NCBI GenBank assembly: GCA_033722555.1
Contig: JAWVYS010000014.1
Span: 1-64,000, forward strand
Source of the DNA: Brumimicrobium sp033722555
GTDB taxonomy: Bacteria > Bacteroidota > Bacteroidia > Flavobacteriales_D > Crocinitomicaceae
Direction of reading: 5' to 3'
DNA length: 64,000 nt
The translations under genes were made by a program, and so were the position numbers. Each line of letters starts with the position of its first letter. Within the stretch, counting starts at the first letter, position 1. The notes beneath the pieces were generated by a model that did not search any database, was not told the DNA's origin, and was given only the letters and a program-made list of their open reading frames with translations. This document shows, one piece after another, positions 51,592-60,199 of the stretch.

Positions 51592-52625
51592 ATAGTATGT
51601 TTTACTTTGTTTTTAGCGATCCAAGCGCAGGCTACAACGCGCGTTTTGTCATTTTTTAGCGAGAATCCTGCGTCATCACCATACTGTATCTGCAATCTCC
51701 GGGTTAAATTAGAAATGCCGATGCCCTCCTTTCTGTCGGGAATATAGGTTCCTCCGGTGTTAATTACCTGTAGATTAATTCTGTCTCCCTCCTCGAATAT
51801 ATGAATGTCAATAATGCCTCCGTCAGATTTTTTGGAAATACCATGTTTAATAGCATTCTCTGTCATCGTCTGAATAATGAAGGGAGGAATTTGAAGTGAG
51901 GACGGAACATCAACCTCCAGGGAATAATTTAATCTTTCCTCAAACCGGATTTTTTCCAGCCTGAGGTATTCCTGGACAAGGTTTATTTCGTCGGCCAGAC
52001 TTACTTGTGTTCGTTTTCCCATCTGAAGAGAATTCCTTAAAAGATTGGAAAGAGTAGTGATCGCTCCTTTGGCTGTTGCAGGATCTATTTCGATAAGGGC
52101 GCGAATACTATTAAGTGAATTAAATAAAAAATGTGGATTAAGTTGATCCCTCAGTGTTTTTAATTCAATTTCATGATGACTTGCTTCAAGTTTCAGGCTG
52201 TGAAGTTCCTGTTTTCTCGATTTCGCCATCAGATGATAGGTTAGGTATACGGCGGACCACATGATGAAGAAGATCGTATAAAGCGATACATTAATGATAA
52301 ATTCCAGAAAGGGAATGAAAGAAACACCAAATATTATAAGACTCGAAATATTGATTAGAAATACAAGAAGCACGGCGGCAAAAATATTGAGCAGTAAAAC
52401 ACGAGGGAGCAAAGGAGCAAGTTTGAGATTTATCCAGTCGAGTCGCAATAATACATACCGAATACCGTGTGATACCAGTATAAGAAGAAAAAAGAGCTCA
52501 ATCAGCTTGTACGGAGTTTTTCCTTTAAAATCACCCTGAACAAAACTGGCTATACCAACCATACCGCAGAATAAGCCCCAACTGATAATTTGTACCATCC
52601 AATATGCGAAGGAAGCTTTTTTCAT
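51588..52625 (-). CDS. LytS/YehU-type sensor histidine kinase
   Basis: 345 aa. Four membrane helices in the first ~150 residues form the sensor part, without a large periplasmic loop. The His_kinase motif HFLFNSLNSIRALIEID carries the phosphorylated His. The ATP-binding domain has PPFIIQTMTENAIKHGISKK and GIGISNLTRRLQ. Typical of LytTR two-component systems in Bacteroidota. First gene of the pair with the response regulator. Confidence 0.92.
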   Translation of the reverse strand: MKKASFAYWMVQIISWGLFCGMVGIASFVQGDFKGKTPYKLIELFFLLILVSHGIRYVLLRLDWINLKLAPLLPRVLLLNIFAAVLLVFLINISSLIIFGVSFIPFLEFIINVSLYTIFFIMWSAVYLTYHLMAKSRKQELHSLKLEASHHEIELKTLRDQLNPHFLFNSLNSIRALIEIDPATAKGAITTLSNLLRNSLQMGKRTQVSLADEINLVQEYLRLEKIRFEERLNYSLEVDVPSSLQIPPFIIQTMTENAIKHGISKKSDGGIIDIHIFEEGDRINLQVINTGGTYIPDRKEGIGISNLTRRLQIQYGDDAGFSLKNDKTRVVACAWIAKNKVKHTI

Positions 52626-52753
52626 GTTGCTAATTTAACTGATAATATTTTGTTCGAAAAGGTATAAATACAAACGGTTTTTTTTCTCGAACAAAGGTTC
52701 TATAAACGTTTGATCTAACAATTTCCGAAATTTTAAGTTTTACGCTCTTTTCT

Positions 52754-52784
52754 TTTGTATTTAATACCTTGGTAAGTATATTTG
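52754..52784 (+). promoter_or_regulatory. Consensus promoter and operator of the MarR gene
   Basis: TTTG (52754-52757), 19-bp spacer and TATATTTG (52777-52784). This is a full match to the Bacteroidota consensus. The ATG is at 52789, so the mRNA is leaderless or nearly so. TACC-TT-GGTA (52765-52774) lies in the spacer and is a plausible MarR binding site. Confidence 0.6.
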
Positions 52785-52788
52785 TAAG

Positions 52789-53238
52789 ATGAAAATCGAT
52801 GAAATTTTAAAGGCGAAATTTAAGAACGAACATCACCGGGCTGCGGTTAATATTCGATATACCTCCAACTGGATGGGCGCATACCAGAATAAACAGCTTG
52901 CAGAATTTGACCTCTCCCTTCCTCAGTTTAATATTTTGAGAATCCTGCGCGGAGCGGGTGAGGAACTGAGTATAAAGGTAGTTAAGGACAGGATGCTTGA
53001 AAAATCACCCAATACAACCAGGCTCATCGATAAACTGATTGCCAAAGATCTTGTAGATCGAAGAAGGTGTAAAGATGACAGAAGAGTCGTTTTTGTTTCC
53101 ATAACGGCCGAAGGAAGAAAGGTGCTGGAGAAAATCGACGATGTATTTCATGAAATGAGTTTTGAAAGCAGTCTTAGCGAAAAGGAAGCCAAAGAACTTA
53201 ATGCTTTACTGGATAAACTTCGTGGAGGTCTGTCCTAA
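52789..53238 (+). CDS. MarR-family transcriptional regulator
   Basis: 149 aa. Winged-helix domain with LSLPQFNILRILRGAG, recognition helix region LEKSPNTTRLIDKLIAKDLVDRRR and the wing CKDDRRVVFVSITAEGR. The N- and C-terminal helices form the dimer interface. It begins directly after a consensus promoter that contains a symmetric site, so it is probably self-repressing. The ligand is unknown. The outer-membrane barrel gene that follows has its own -7 element and may be a target. Confidence 0.9.
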   Translation: MKIDEILKAKFKNEHHRAAVNIRYTSNWMGAYQNKQLAEFDLSLPQFNILRILRGAGEELSIKVVKDRMLEKSPNTTRLIDKLIAKDLVDRRRCKDDRRVVFVSITAEGRKVLEKIDDVFHEMSFESSLSEKEAKELNALLDKLRGGLS

Positions 53239-53294
53239 TTTATAACAAATCCACTATTGAATTTTGCGAGACTCTTCCATTCATGCTAAATCAT

Positions 53295-53302
53295 TACTTT
53301 TG
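53295..53302 (+). promoter_or_regulatory. -7 element of the 53318 barrel gene
   Basis: TACTTTTG matches TAnnTTTG. It lies inside the upstream open frame that would start at 53264, so transcription from here supports the ATG at 53318 as start. Confidence 0.4.
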
Positions 53303-53317
53303 GCGGAATTCCATTGT

Positions 53318-55741
53318 ATGAAATTTGTCTGTACTTTATTAATCTTTTTCTTGCCGGTTTATTTTTTCGCTCAGGGTGAACTTCTGCTGACCATCAACGA
53401 TGAAACTGGCAAGCCTATAGAGTATGCAGGACTTCGTCTTTTTTCCAAAGCTGATTCCTCCGTGGTTGACGGAGCGTATTCGACGCCGGAGGGACAGATA
53501 ATTCTTCAGAACATCCCTTACGGAGATTATTACGGAGTTATAACTTTTTTCGGTTATAACGATGAAATCATCGAAAACATCGTGTTATCTAAATCGCAAA
53601 AAAAAGTAGATCTCGGATCCGTTCAACTCACCAAATTAAAAGGACAGGAGTTTGAAGAAGTAGTAATTGAAGGAGAAACTCCTCTCATGGAAACCGGCAT
53701 TGATAAGCGGGTATATAATGTAGAGGAGGACATGACAACTATGGGCGGTGGTCTGACTGATTTGTTGAATAATATTCCTTCGGTGGAGGTTGATAATGAT
53801 GGCAACATTTACTTAAGGGGAAACAGCAGTGTGCGAATCCTGATTGATGGTAGACCAAGTGCAATGGCAGGAGGGGAAGGTTCACTCGAAGGAATTCCGG
53901 CGAGCGCAATTGAGCGAATTGAACTGATTACAAATCCCTCGGCGAAATATGACCCTGACGGGACAGCCGGAATAATAAATATTATTTTGAAAAAGAAGAA
54001 GTTAAGAGGTGTTAATACAAATATCGATTTAACTGCTGCATCAGAGAATCTTTATAACGCGAGCATAGGGTTTAATGCGCGTAATGAAAAGTTAAATTTT
54101 TATGCCAATTATTCCTTTAGATACAGAGAGGGTTTCCGCAATAATTTCAATGAGCGAACAGGTTTTTACGAGGACACGGTAGAATTTCTTGATCAGCGCC
54201 GTTTAGGTACTGATCTGAGCCGGGCACATACGCTTAAAATCGGAACAGATTTTTTTATCAAAGACAACCAGGTACTGGGGATTTCCATAAGTGGAACAGA
54301 CAATGACAGGATCAGAACAGGGGATCAAATAAATTATTTGAGTTTCAACGGTGAGCTTGATAGGTACTGGGAAAGATTCGTTTATGATCCACGAATGAGA
54401 AGATCGCTTGACCTTAATGCCGATTATAAACTAGACTTTAAGGAGGATAAAGGAAGCTTTATTGCAGCAGTTACTCAGTCTGTAGGAGATGAAGTTTCAG
54501 AAGGTCGTTTTGAGGAATATTTTTATCGTCCGGATGGGAGTCCCTATTCTGAACCATATCGCTTTCAAAATCAGATTCGAACCGAGGAAGAAAGTGCCTT
54601 TACGGCAAGCGCAGATCTCGTTCGTAAGATCAATGATAAAATGAATATAGAAACTGGTCTGAAAGCAATCATCAACGCTGATCTTGAAACGAATTATCTG
54701 GAATATTATGACACGATCAGTGACCAGGTTTTACCGGATCCTACGGTGAACAACGAAATGAAATTTGATGAGCAAATACTGTCGTTCTATACTATTTTCG
54801 GACACAAGGTTAGGGAGAAATTCAGGTATCAGGGAGGTTTGCGCCTCGAGCAGGCTTTTACCCAACCAAGATTATTAACTACCAACGAAGACTTTGAGAA
54901 TAATTATTTCAGTTTTTTCCCGTCTTTACATCTCGTTTACGGTGACAAAAAAATGGGTGAGATTTTCGCAAGTTACAGCAGAAGGATAAATCGTCCCGGT
55001 GCTTATCAGCTGAATCCTTTTCCGGAATACAGCGATCCCCTGAATCTCCGTCAGGGAAATCCTGCTCTGCAACCGGAGTACATCAATTCGTACGAATTGG
55101 GCTATGAGAAGATCTGGGATAAACTCTCGCTAACAAACTCACTTTACTTTAAGCAAACAGTAGACAGAATTCAGCGCATTCGCCAATTTTATGACGATGG
55201 ATTAAGTGTTACAACTTTCGCAAATGTGGCTGAAAGCTATGATTATGGAATAGAGATTATCGGTACTTATTCGCCTTTCGACTGGTGGAAAAACATGATC
55301 TCTTTTAACGGATTCGAAAGCCGCTTATCGGCAAATGTAGGAGGATTGGATCTAAGAAACCGGGGATTCAGCTGGGACATGAAACTGAATAGTACGTTCT
55401 ACCTTTGGAACGATTTATCCACTATTCAGGTGAATGCAGAATACATTGCGCCGCGTTATACCGTTCAGGGAGTATATCAGCGGAATCCGGGAATCGATAT
55501 TGGAGTCACACGACTTTTATTGAATAAAAAACTGAATATTGGTTTAAGGGTGACAGATGTATTCGATCAGAAAAGTTTCTACATGGAGATTAATAATGAA
55601 AATTTTGAACAGGTCACACTGTACAAATGGACCACGCGCAGGATTTATTTTACACTTTCCTATAAATTCGGAAACCTCGGAAACGACGACAGAAAAAAAG
55701 AATCGCAGAAAGGCGGTGGTGATTCTGATGAATCTGAATAA
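53318..55741 (+). CDS. TonB-receptor-like outer membrane beta-barrel protein (OMP_b-brl_3 type)
   Basis: About 807 aa from the ATG at 53318, which starts a signal peptide (MKFVCTLLIFFLPVYFFAQ). A carboxypeptidase-regulatory-like domain (about 20-100) comes first. A plug-like part follows (VYNVEEDMTTMGGGLTDLLNNIPSVEVDNDGNIYLRGNSSVRILIDGRPS, ASAIERIELITNPSAKYDPDGTAGIINIIL). The rest is a ~22-strand barrel. These receptors transport or sense ligands together with TonB. The MarR regulator upstream suggests regulated expression. The C-terminal tail is charged after the barrel's last strand (TLSYKFGN). Confidence 0.88.
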   Translation: MKFVCTLLIFFLPVYFFAQGELLLTINDETGKPIEYAGLRLFSKADSSVVDGAYSTPEGQIILQNIPYGDYYGVITFFGYNDEIIENIVLSKSQKKVDLGSVQLTKLKGQEFEEVVIEGETPLMETGIDKRVYNVEEDMTTMGGGLTDLLNNIPSVEVDNDGNIYLRGNSSVRILIDGRPSAMAGGEGSLEGIPASAIERIELITNPSAKYDPDGTAGIINIILKKKKLRGVNTNIDLTAASENLYNASIGFNARNEKLNFYANYSFRYREGFRNNFNERTGFYEDTVEFLDQRRLGTDLSRAHTLKIGTDFFIKDNQVLGISISGTDNDRIRTGDQINYLSFNGELDRYWERFVYDPRMRRSLDLNADYKLDFKEDKGSFIAAVTQSVGDEVSEGRFEEYFYRPDGSPYSEPYRFQNQIRTEEESAFTASADLVRKINDKMNIETGLKAIINADLETNYLEYYDTISDQVLPDPTVNNEMKFDEQILSFYTIFGHKVREKFRYQGGLRLEQAFTQPRLLTTNEDFENNYFSFFPSLHLVYGDKKMGEIFASYSRRINRPGAYQLNPFPEYSDPLNLRQGNPALQPEYINSYELGYEKIWDKLSLTNSLYFKQTVDRIQRIRQFYDDGLSVTTFANVAESYDYGIEIIGTYSPFDWWKNMISFNGFESRLSANVGGLDLRNRGFSWDMKLNSTFYLWNDLSTIQVNAEYIAPRYTVQGVYQRNPGIDIGVTRLLLNKKLNIGLRVTDVFDQKSFYMEINNENFEQVTLYKWTTRRIYFTLSYKFGNLGNDDRKKESQKGGGDSDESE

Positions 55742-55809
55742 TCTTTTGATCGAATAAGGTTTTTATCGGTTAAAATTGGAATAGGGCTGGTGCTTGAATT
55801 TTATTCTTC

Positions 55810-55817
55810 TATTTTTG
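55810..55817 (+). promoter_or_regulatory. -7 element of the 55833 dehydrogenase gene
   Basis: TATTTTTG matches TAnnTTTG and ends 15 nt before the ATG. A -33 TTTG at the right spacing is not clear. Confidence 0.45.
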
Positions 55818-55832
55818 TAAAAAAATCTGAAT

Positions 55833-57050
55833 ATGGCAATTAAACTTGGTCTTATTAGAGAGGGAAAAACTCCACCGGATAAGAGAGTACCGCTTGCACC
55901 TGCTCAGTGTAAAAGAGTCATGGAACAATTTCCAGAGGTAGAGATTGTCGTTCAGAAAAGTCCCATCCGTGCGTTTCACGATGAGGAATACGCCCGGCAG
56001 GGCCTGACGCTAACGGATTCACTGGAAGACTGTGATATTATCATGGGTGTTAAAGAAGTGAATATTGATGACCTCATTCCAAATAAACATTATTTCTTCT
56101 TTTCACATACCTTTAAAAAACAACCTTACAACAGAAAATTATTACAGGCCATCTTAGAAAAGAATATCGTCCTTACAGATTACGAAGTACTGACGCGTGA
56201 AAACGGGTTGAGACTTATTGGATTTGGGCGTTATGCAGGAATAGTTGGTTGTTACAACGGTTTTAGATCCTACGGTATCAAGCATGGCCTTTATGAACTC
56301 AAGCCGGCGCATGAATGTATAGACCGCAAAGAACTTGAAAACGAACTTAAGAAGGTTGATTTACCAAAGAACACCAAAATCGTTCTTACAGGTTTTGGAC
56401 GCGTAGGTAACGGAGCAAGGGAAATAATTGATCTTCTTCCTATCGTAGAGGTAAGTCCGGAGGAATTCCTGAAAGATTCTTTCGATTCCGCCGTGTATAC
56501 ACACTTGAACGTAGAAGATTATAACCGAAGAGCAGATGGTAAACCTTTTGATAAAGAAGCATTTTATGAAAGCGGTGAGGGTCATGTTTCAACCTTTCCG
56601 AGATATCTAAAAGAGGCGGATATGTATATCGCCTGTCATTACTGGAAGAAAGGTGCCCCTTATCTATATACCAGAGAGGACCTGAAGTCCGGAAGGATAA
56701 GAACCTCTGTAGTTGCAGATATATCGTGTGATATAGACGGTCCTGTAGCTTCTACGATACGTCCAAGTACCATTGCTCAACCCATTTATGGTTACAATCC
56801 GGTCTCGCAATCAGAAGATGACTTCATGAAGAAAGGCGTTATCGCAGTAATGGCTGTAGATAATCTTCCGTGTGAACTACCAAAAGATGCTTCTCAGGAT
56901 TTTGGAAACGAACTCATTAAACATATTTTCCCTGTTTTGTTTGGAGATGATCCTACGCGAATTATAGAACGTGGTACTCAAACGACCAAACAGGGTGGTT
57001 TAACACCAAAATTCAGTTATCTTTCCGATTATATAGCAGGTAAAGAGTAG
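55833..57050 (+). CDS. NAD(P)-dependent saccharopine/alanine dehydrogenase-like protein
   Basis: 405 aa. AlaDh_PNT/LYS1-type fold: an N-terminal domain starting KLGLIREGKTPPDKRVPLAPAQC and a Rossmann part with IVLTGFGRVGNGAREI (about 184-199). Conserved HTFKKQPYNRKLL and the substrate-loop DISCDIDGPVASTIRPS resemble saccharopine dehydrogenase (lysine-forming) more than alanine dehydrogenase. The reaction in this organism is uncertain, since lysine made from DAP (dapB) does not need it. Own -7 element; the vWA gene follows 20 bp later. Confidence 0.75.
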   Translation: MAIKLGLIREGKTPPDKRVPLAPAQCKRVMEQFPEVEIVVQKSPIRAFHDEEYARQGLTLTDSLEDCDIIMGVKEVNIDDLIPNKHYFFFSHTFKKQPYNRKLLQAILEKNIVLTDYEVLTRENGLRLIGFGRYAGIVGCYNGFRSYGIKHGLYELKPAHECIDRKELENELKKVDLPKNTKIVLTGFGRVGNGAREIIDLLPIVEVSPEEFLKDSFDSAVYTHLNVEDYNRRADGKPFDKEAFYESGEGHVSTFPRYLKEADMYIACHYWKKGAPYLYTREDLKSGRIRTSVVADISCDIDGPVASTIRPSTIAQPIYGYNPVSQSEDDFMKKGVIAVMAVDNLPCELPKDASQDFGNELIKHIFPVLFGDDPTRIIERGTQTTKQGGLTPKFSYLSDYIAGKE

Positions 57051-57070
57051 TTTTTGCTACATTTAACTCA

Positions 57071-59155
57071 ATGAAGGAATTCTTTACCGACATACCTCTT
57101 TGGACGCTCCTGATTTGGGGCCCGCTTGCTTTATTCCTGTCCATGTTCTATTACAGAAAAAATGGATGGCTAAAAGAGGTCGCTGAAAGACTCCGATGGA
57201 CACTGATTGCTCTTCGTTTTCTCGGTTTACTCATTCTTGGAATACTCATACTTGGTATTCTTTTAAGATCGGTGAGCAGGGAAGAAGACAAACCGACAGT
57301 GATTGCGGTTGTGGATCATTCAGCATCTATGTTGAATTATCCTGACAGCAATAATGTAGATGCGCTTACCAAAAATCTTCTAAATGGGCTGAAAGATAAT
57401 TTTGGTGAAAAATTCGAAACTTTAATCTATGATTTAGATGGAGAAATAGAAAACACTGATTCATTGCGTTTTATTTCTGAGAAAACAGATCTTTATAAGT
57501 CATTGGATGATATTTATAATAACTATTACGGACGGAATATAGGAGCGGTTATTTTACTTTCTGATGGAAATTATAATCGCGGTTTGCATCCTCGTTTCGC
57601 CGCCGAGAAACTAAAGAATGTCCCCATATATACGCTTGGTGTTGGCGATACCATTCAGAAAATAGATCATTTGATAAGTAATATAACTTCCAACGATATT
57701 GCTTTTCTAAATAATCAGTTCCCCATTGAGGTTACCGTTGAAGGGTATTTATGTGCCGGAAAACCATTGAAGGTGTCAATTCTTGAAAACAATAAAGTAA
57801 TTGAAAGCAAGGAACTTGTTCATCAGAATGATGATTATAGCATCGTAAAAACAAGGTTTTTAGTGAACGCAAATTCACTGGGAGTACATCAGTACACTGT
57901 TCAAATCAATGAATATGATGATGAGTTCAACCGGGAGAATAATTCAAAATCAGTTTATGTAGAAGTTTTGGATGACAGAAGCAAGGTTTTGCTTGTGGCT
58001 GAAGGCCTGCATCCTGACATAGGGGCAATACGAATAGCACTTGACAAGGAGCAAAATATTGATTTGAACCCTATATTAATAAAGGACCTGCCGAAGGATC
58101 TTAAAAAGTATGATTTAATCATCTGGCATCAGCCCGGTCTTTCAGGCCTTAGCGAAAAATTCGAGCAGCTAAGAAATTCAGGAAAAGCTGTTTGGTATTT
58201 CCTTGGATCATCGATCAAGCAGAGTGACCTGAATCGCCTGGAGATCGCCTCCGGAGCTCGTGTTTCGGGTAAGACGGATAACGTCAGAACAGAAATAAAC
58301 AGCAATTTTAACCTCTTTCAACTGTCCGAAAAGACGCTTAGCAGTTTGGAAAACTTTCCGCCCTTAAACATTCCCTACGGAAAATTTAAAACGAATAACC
58401 CTTCCTCAGTACTTGCTTATCAAAAAGTTGGGTCGGTGGTCAAAGAGGATCCACTGTATTATTTCGGTAAAAATCAAAACCTAAAATATGCTGTTACATA
58501 CGGTACCGGAATATGGAGCTGGAAACTTTCGGATTATCAGGAAAATTCGAATAATCTTGCATTCAACGAAGTGGTTTCAAAAACAGTGCAATATCTTATA
58601 CTGAAAGAAAATACATCGCGATTAAGAATCAAATTTCCGTCCTTGTTTACTACTGACGAAAATATTCGAATCAGTGCTACCTTTTATAATGCCAGCTATG
58701 AGCCCATTACCGAGCCTTCAATTTCTTTTGTATTGAGTAACGAAGGAGGAGAAGAGGTGAACTATTCATTTCTACCATCCGATAATGCGTACTTTCTGGA
58801 TCTAGGAAGTTTAAAAGCAGGAAAATACAGCTGGAAAGCTTCTTGTACGTATAACGGGGAAACGTTTAATAAATCGGGTTCTTTCGTTGTAAGGAAACTC
58901 GAACTGGAGGCAATGAATACGAGGGCAGATCATCAACTTTTAAATCAGCTGGCCACAAACAATATGGGATCCTTTTATTTACTGGAAAATTATGAGCGAT
59001 TACTGCAAGACCTGGGCAATAGAGAAGATATCACTGCGGTGTCCTACGAAACAAGCAGCTATAAAAATCTTATCGATTATTTTTTCTGGTTTATACTCGT
59101 TGTGTGCCTGTTCACAGCCGAATGGTTTATTAGGCGTTATAAGGGATCTTATTAG
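57071..59155 (+). CDS. Membrane protein with von Willebrand factor A-like domain
   Basis: 694 aa. Two N-terminal membrane helices (about 10-27 and 43-66). The vWA domain follows, with the MIDAS motif DHSAS (Asp82, Ser84, Ser86) and a later ILLSDGNYNRG. Several Ig/beta-sandwich modules and a glutamine-amidotransferase-like segment (VLLVAEGLHPDIGAIRIAL, LIIWHQPG) fill the periplasmic part. A C-terminal helix lies at about 667-687. This is a Bacteroidota VWA/BatA-like membrane protein of unknown role. It starts 20 bp after the dehydrogenase gene. Its stop overlaps that of mscS by 4 bp. Confidence 0.75.
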   Translation: MKEFFTDIPLWTLLIWGPLALFLSMFYYRKNGWLKEVAERLRWTLIALRFLGLLILGILILGILLRSVSREEDKPTVIAVVDHSASMLNYPDSNNVDALTKNLLNGLKDNFGEKFETLIYDLDGEIENTDSLRFISEKTDLYKSLDDIYNNYYGRNIGAVILLSDGNYNRGLHPRFAAEKLKNVPIYTLGVGDTIQKIDHLISNITSNDIAFLNNQFPIEVTVEGYLCAGKPLKVSILENNKVIESKELVHQNDDYSIVKTRFLVNANSLGVHQYTVQINEYDDEFNRENNSKSVYVEVLDDRSKVLLVAEGLHPDIGAIRIALDKEQNIDLNPILIKDLPKDLKKYDLIIWHQPGLSGLSEKFEQLRNSGKAVWYFLGSSIKQSDLNRLEIASGARVSGKTDNVRTEINSNFNLFQLSEKTLSSLENFPPLNIPYGKFKTNNPSSVLAYQKVGSVVKEDPLYYFGKNQNLKYAVTYGTGIWSWKLSDYQENSNNLAFNEVVSKTVQYLILKENTSRLRIKFPSLFTTDENIRISATFYNASYEPITEPSISFVLSNEGGEEVNYSFLPSDNAYFLDLGSLKAGKYSWKASCTYNGETFNKSGSFVVRKLELEAMNTRADHQLLNQLATNNMGSFYLLENYERLLQDLGNREDITAVSYETSSYKNLIDYFFWFILVVCLFTAEWFIRRYKGSY

Positions 59156-60003
59156 GATTCCACTTTTCTATAACGTTTGACCTCAACAATGTTGGCCGGA
59201 GAATAAAATCCGTTCTCACTTAATTTTTTCAACGTATTCGAAATCACGGCCGTTCGTACGTTGCTATGAACCGTTCTTGAAGTGCTTGCAAAAGTATTGA
59301 TCCAGAATAAAACCTTCAGATTTAATGTATTCGTTCCAAGGTCATCGATAACAACCGAAGGCTTCTTATTCTCCTGCAGTACACCCGGCGTATCGTTCAA
59401 CGCTTCATAAATCAGTCTTATCGCAAGCAGTACATCATCGTCGTAGTCAATCCCAACAACGAAATCGTATCTTAGAAAACCGTCAATTGTATAATTAAAA
59501 AGTGGTTCTTTCAAAATAATCGAGTTTGGAAGAAAAACATCCTTGCCGTCCGGTGTTTTAATGATGGTTTCACGGATACTGATGTCCTTTACATATCCAC
59601 TAATATTACCAGTTTCTATCAGATCATCAAGTTTAAAAGGACTTTTGAATGCAAGAATAATCCCCGCAAGAAAGTTTTCACCGATATCCTTGAAAGCAAA
59701 TCCTATTATAAATGTCAGAACCCCGGCACCGGCCAGAACTTTTGTAGTAAAAGTACTGAGGCCTATCATGTTAAGCGTTATTAAGATGATAATAAGTTTA
59801 ATAACAAAACTGACAATTTGGGAGATAAATGTCGCGGTTATTGGGTTTGGCGAACGTTTTACCAATCGTGCTCTCAGTTTCCTTTTCAGGAAATTTGCCA
59901 GAATAAAGCCCAGAATCAAAAAAAGTAGTGATAGACCCAGACTAACATAGTTCTTCGAAAAATAATCTGTCATCGACTCGTAAAAGGCTGTAATATTCTC
60001 CAT
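59152..60003 (-). CDS. Mechanosensitive ion channel of the MscS family
   Basis: 283 aa from the ATG at 60003 (a TTG 3 codons upstream is unlikely). Three membrane helices; the pore-lining TM3 region is GAGVLTFIIGFAFKDIGENFLAGIILAF. Then comes the Sm-like beta domain (DLIETGNISGYVKDISIRETIIKTPDG, FLPNSII) and the alpha/beta end domain. Same length as small MscS channels (~286 aa). Releases osmolytes when the membrane is stretched. Confidence 0.92.
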   Translation of the reverse strand: MENITAFYESMTDYFSKNYVSLGLSLLFLILGFILANFLKRKLRARLVKRSPNPITATFISQIVSFVIKLIIILITLNMIGLSTFTTKVLAGAGVLTFIIGFAFKDIGENFLAGIILAFKSPFKLDDLIETGNISGYVKDISIRETIIKTPDGKDVFLPNSIILKEPLFNYTIDGFLRYDFVVGIDYDDDVLLAIRLIYEALNDTPGVLQENKKPSVVIDDLGTNTLNLKVLFWINTFASTSRTVHSNVRTAVISNTLKKLSENGFYSPANIVEVKRYRKVES

Positions 60004-60199
60004 AATCCGCAAATAGCTAATTCATTTTAAACGATAACTATAAAATTAACAGAAAAAGCGGAATACGGTTCGTACCAAGGTGGGTTTGAACAAAATTTAA
60101 GTATTACGGCGACAAAGGCATAAGATTTCAGAATTACATACATGCATTGTTCAACGAAAATTTGTATTTTCTAAGGACATCATTTCAAAACAATAATCT

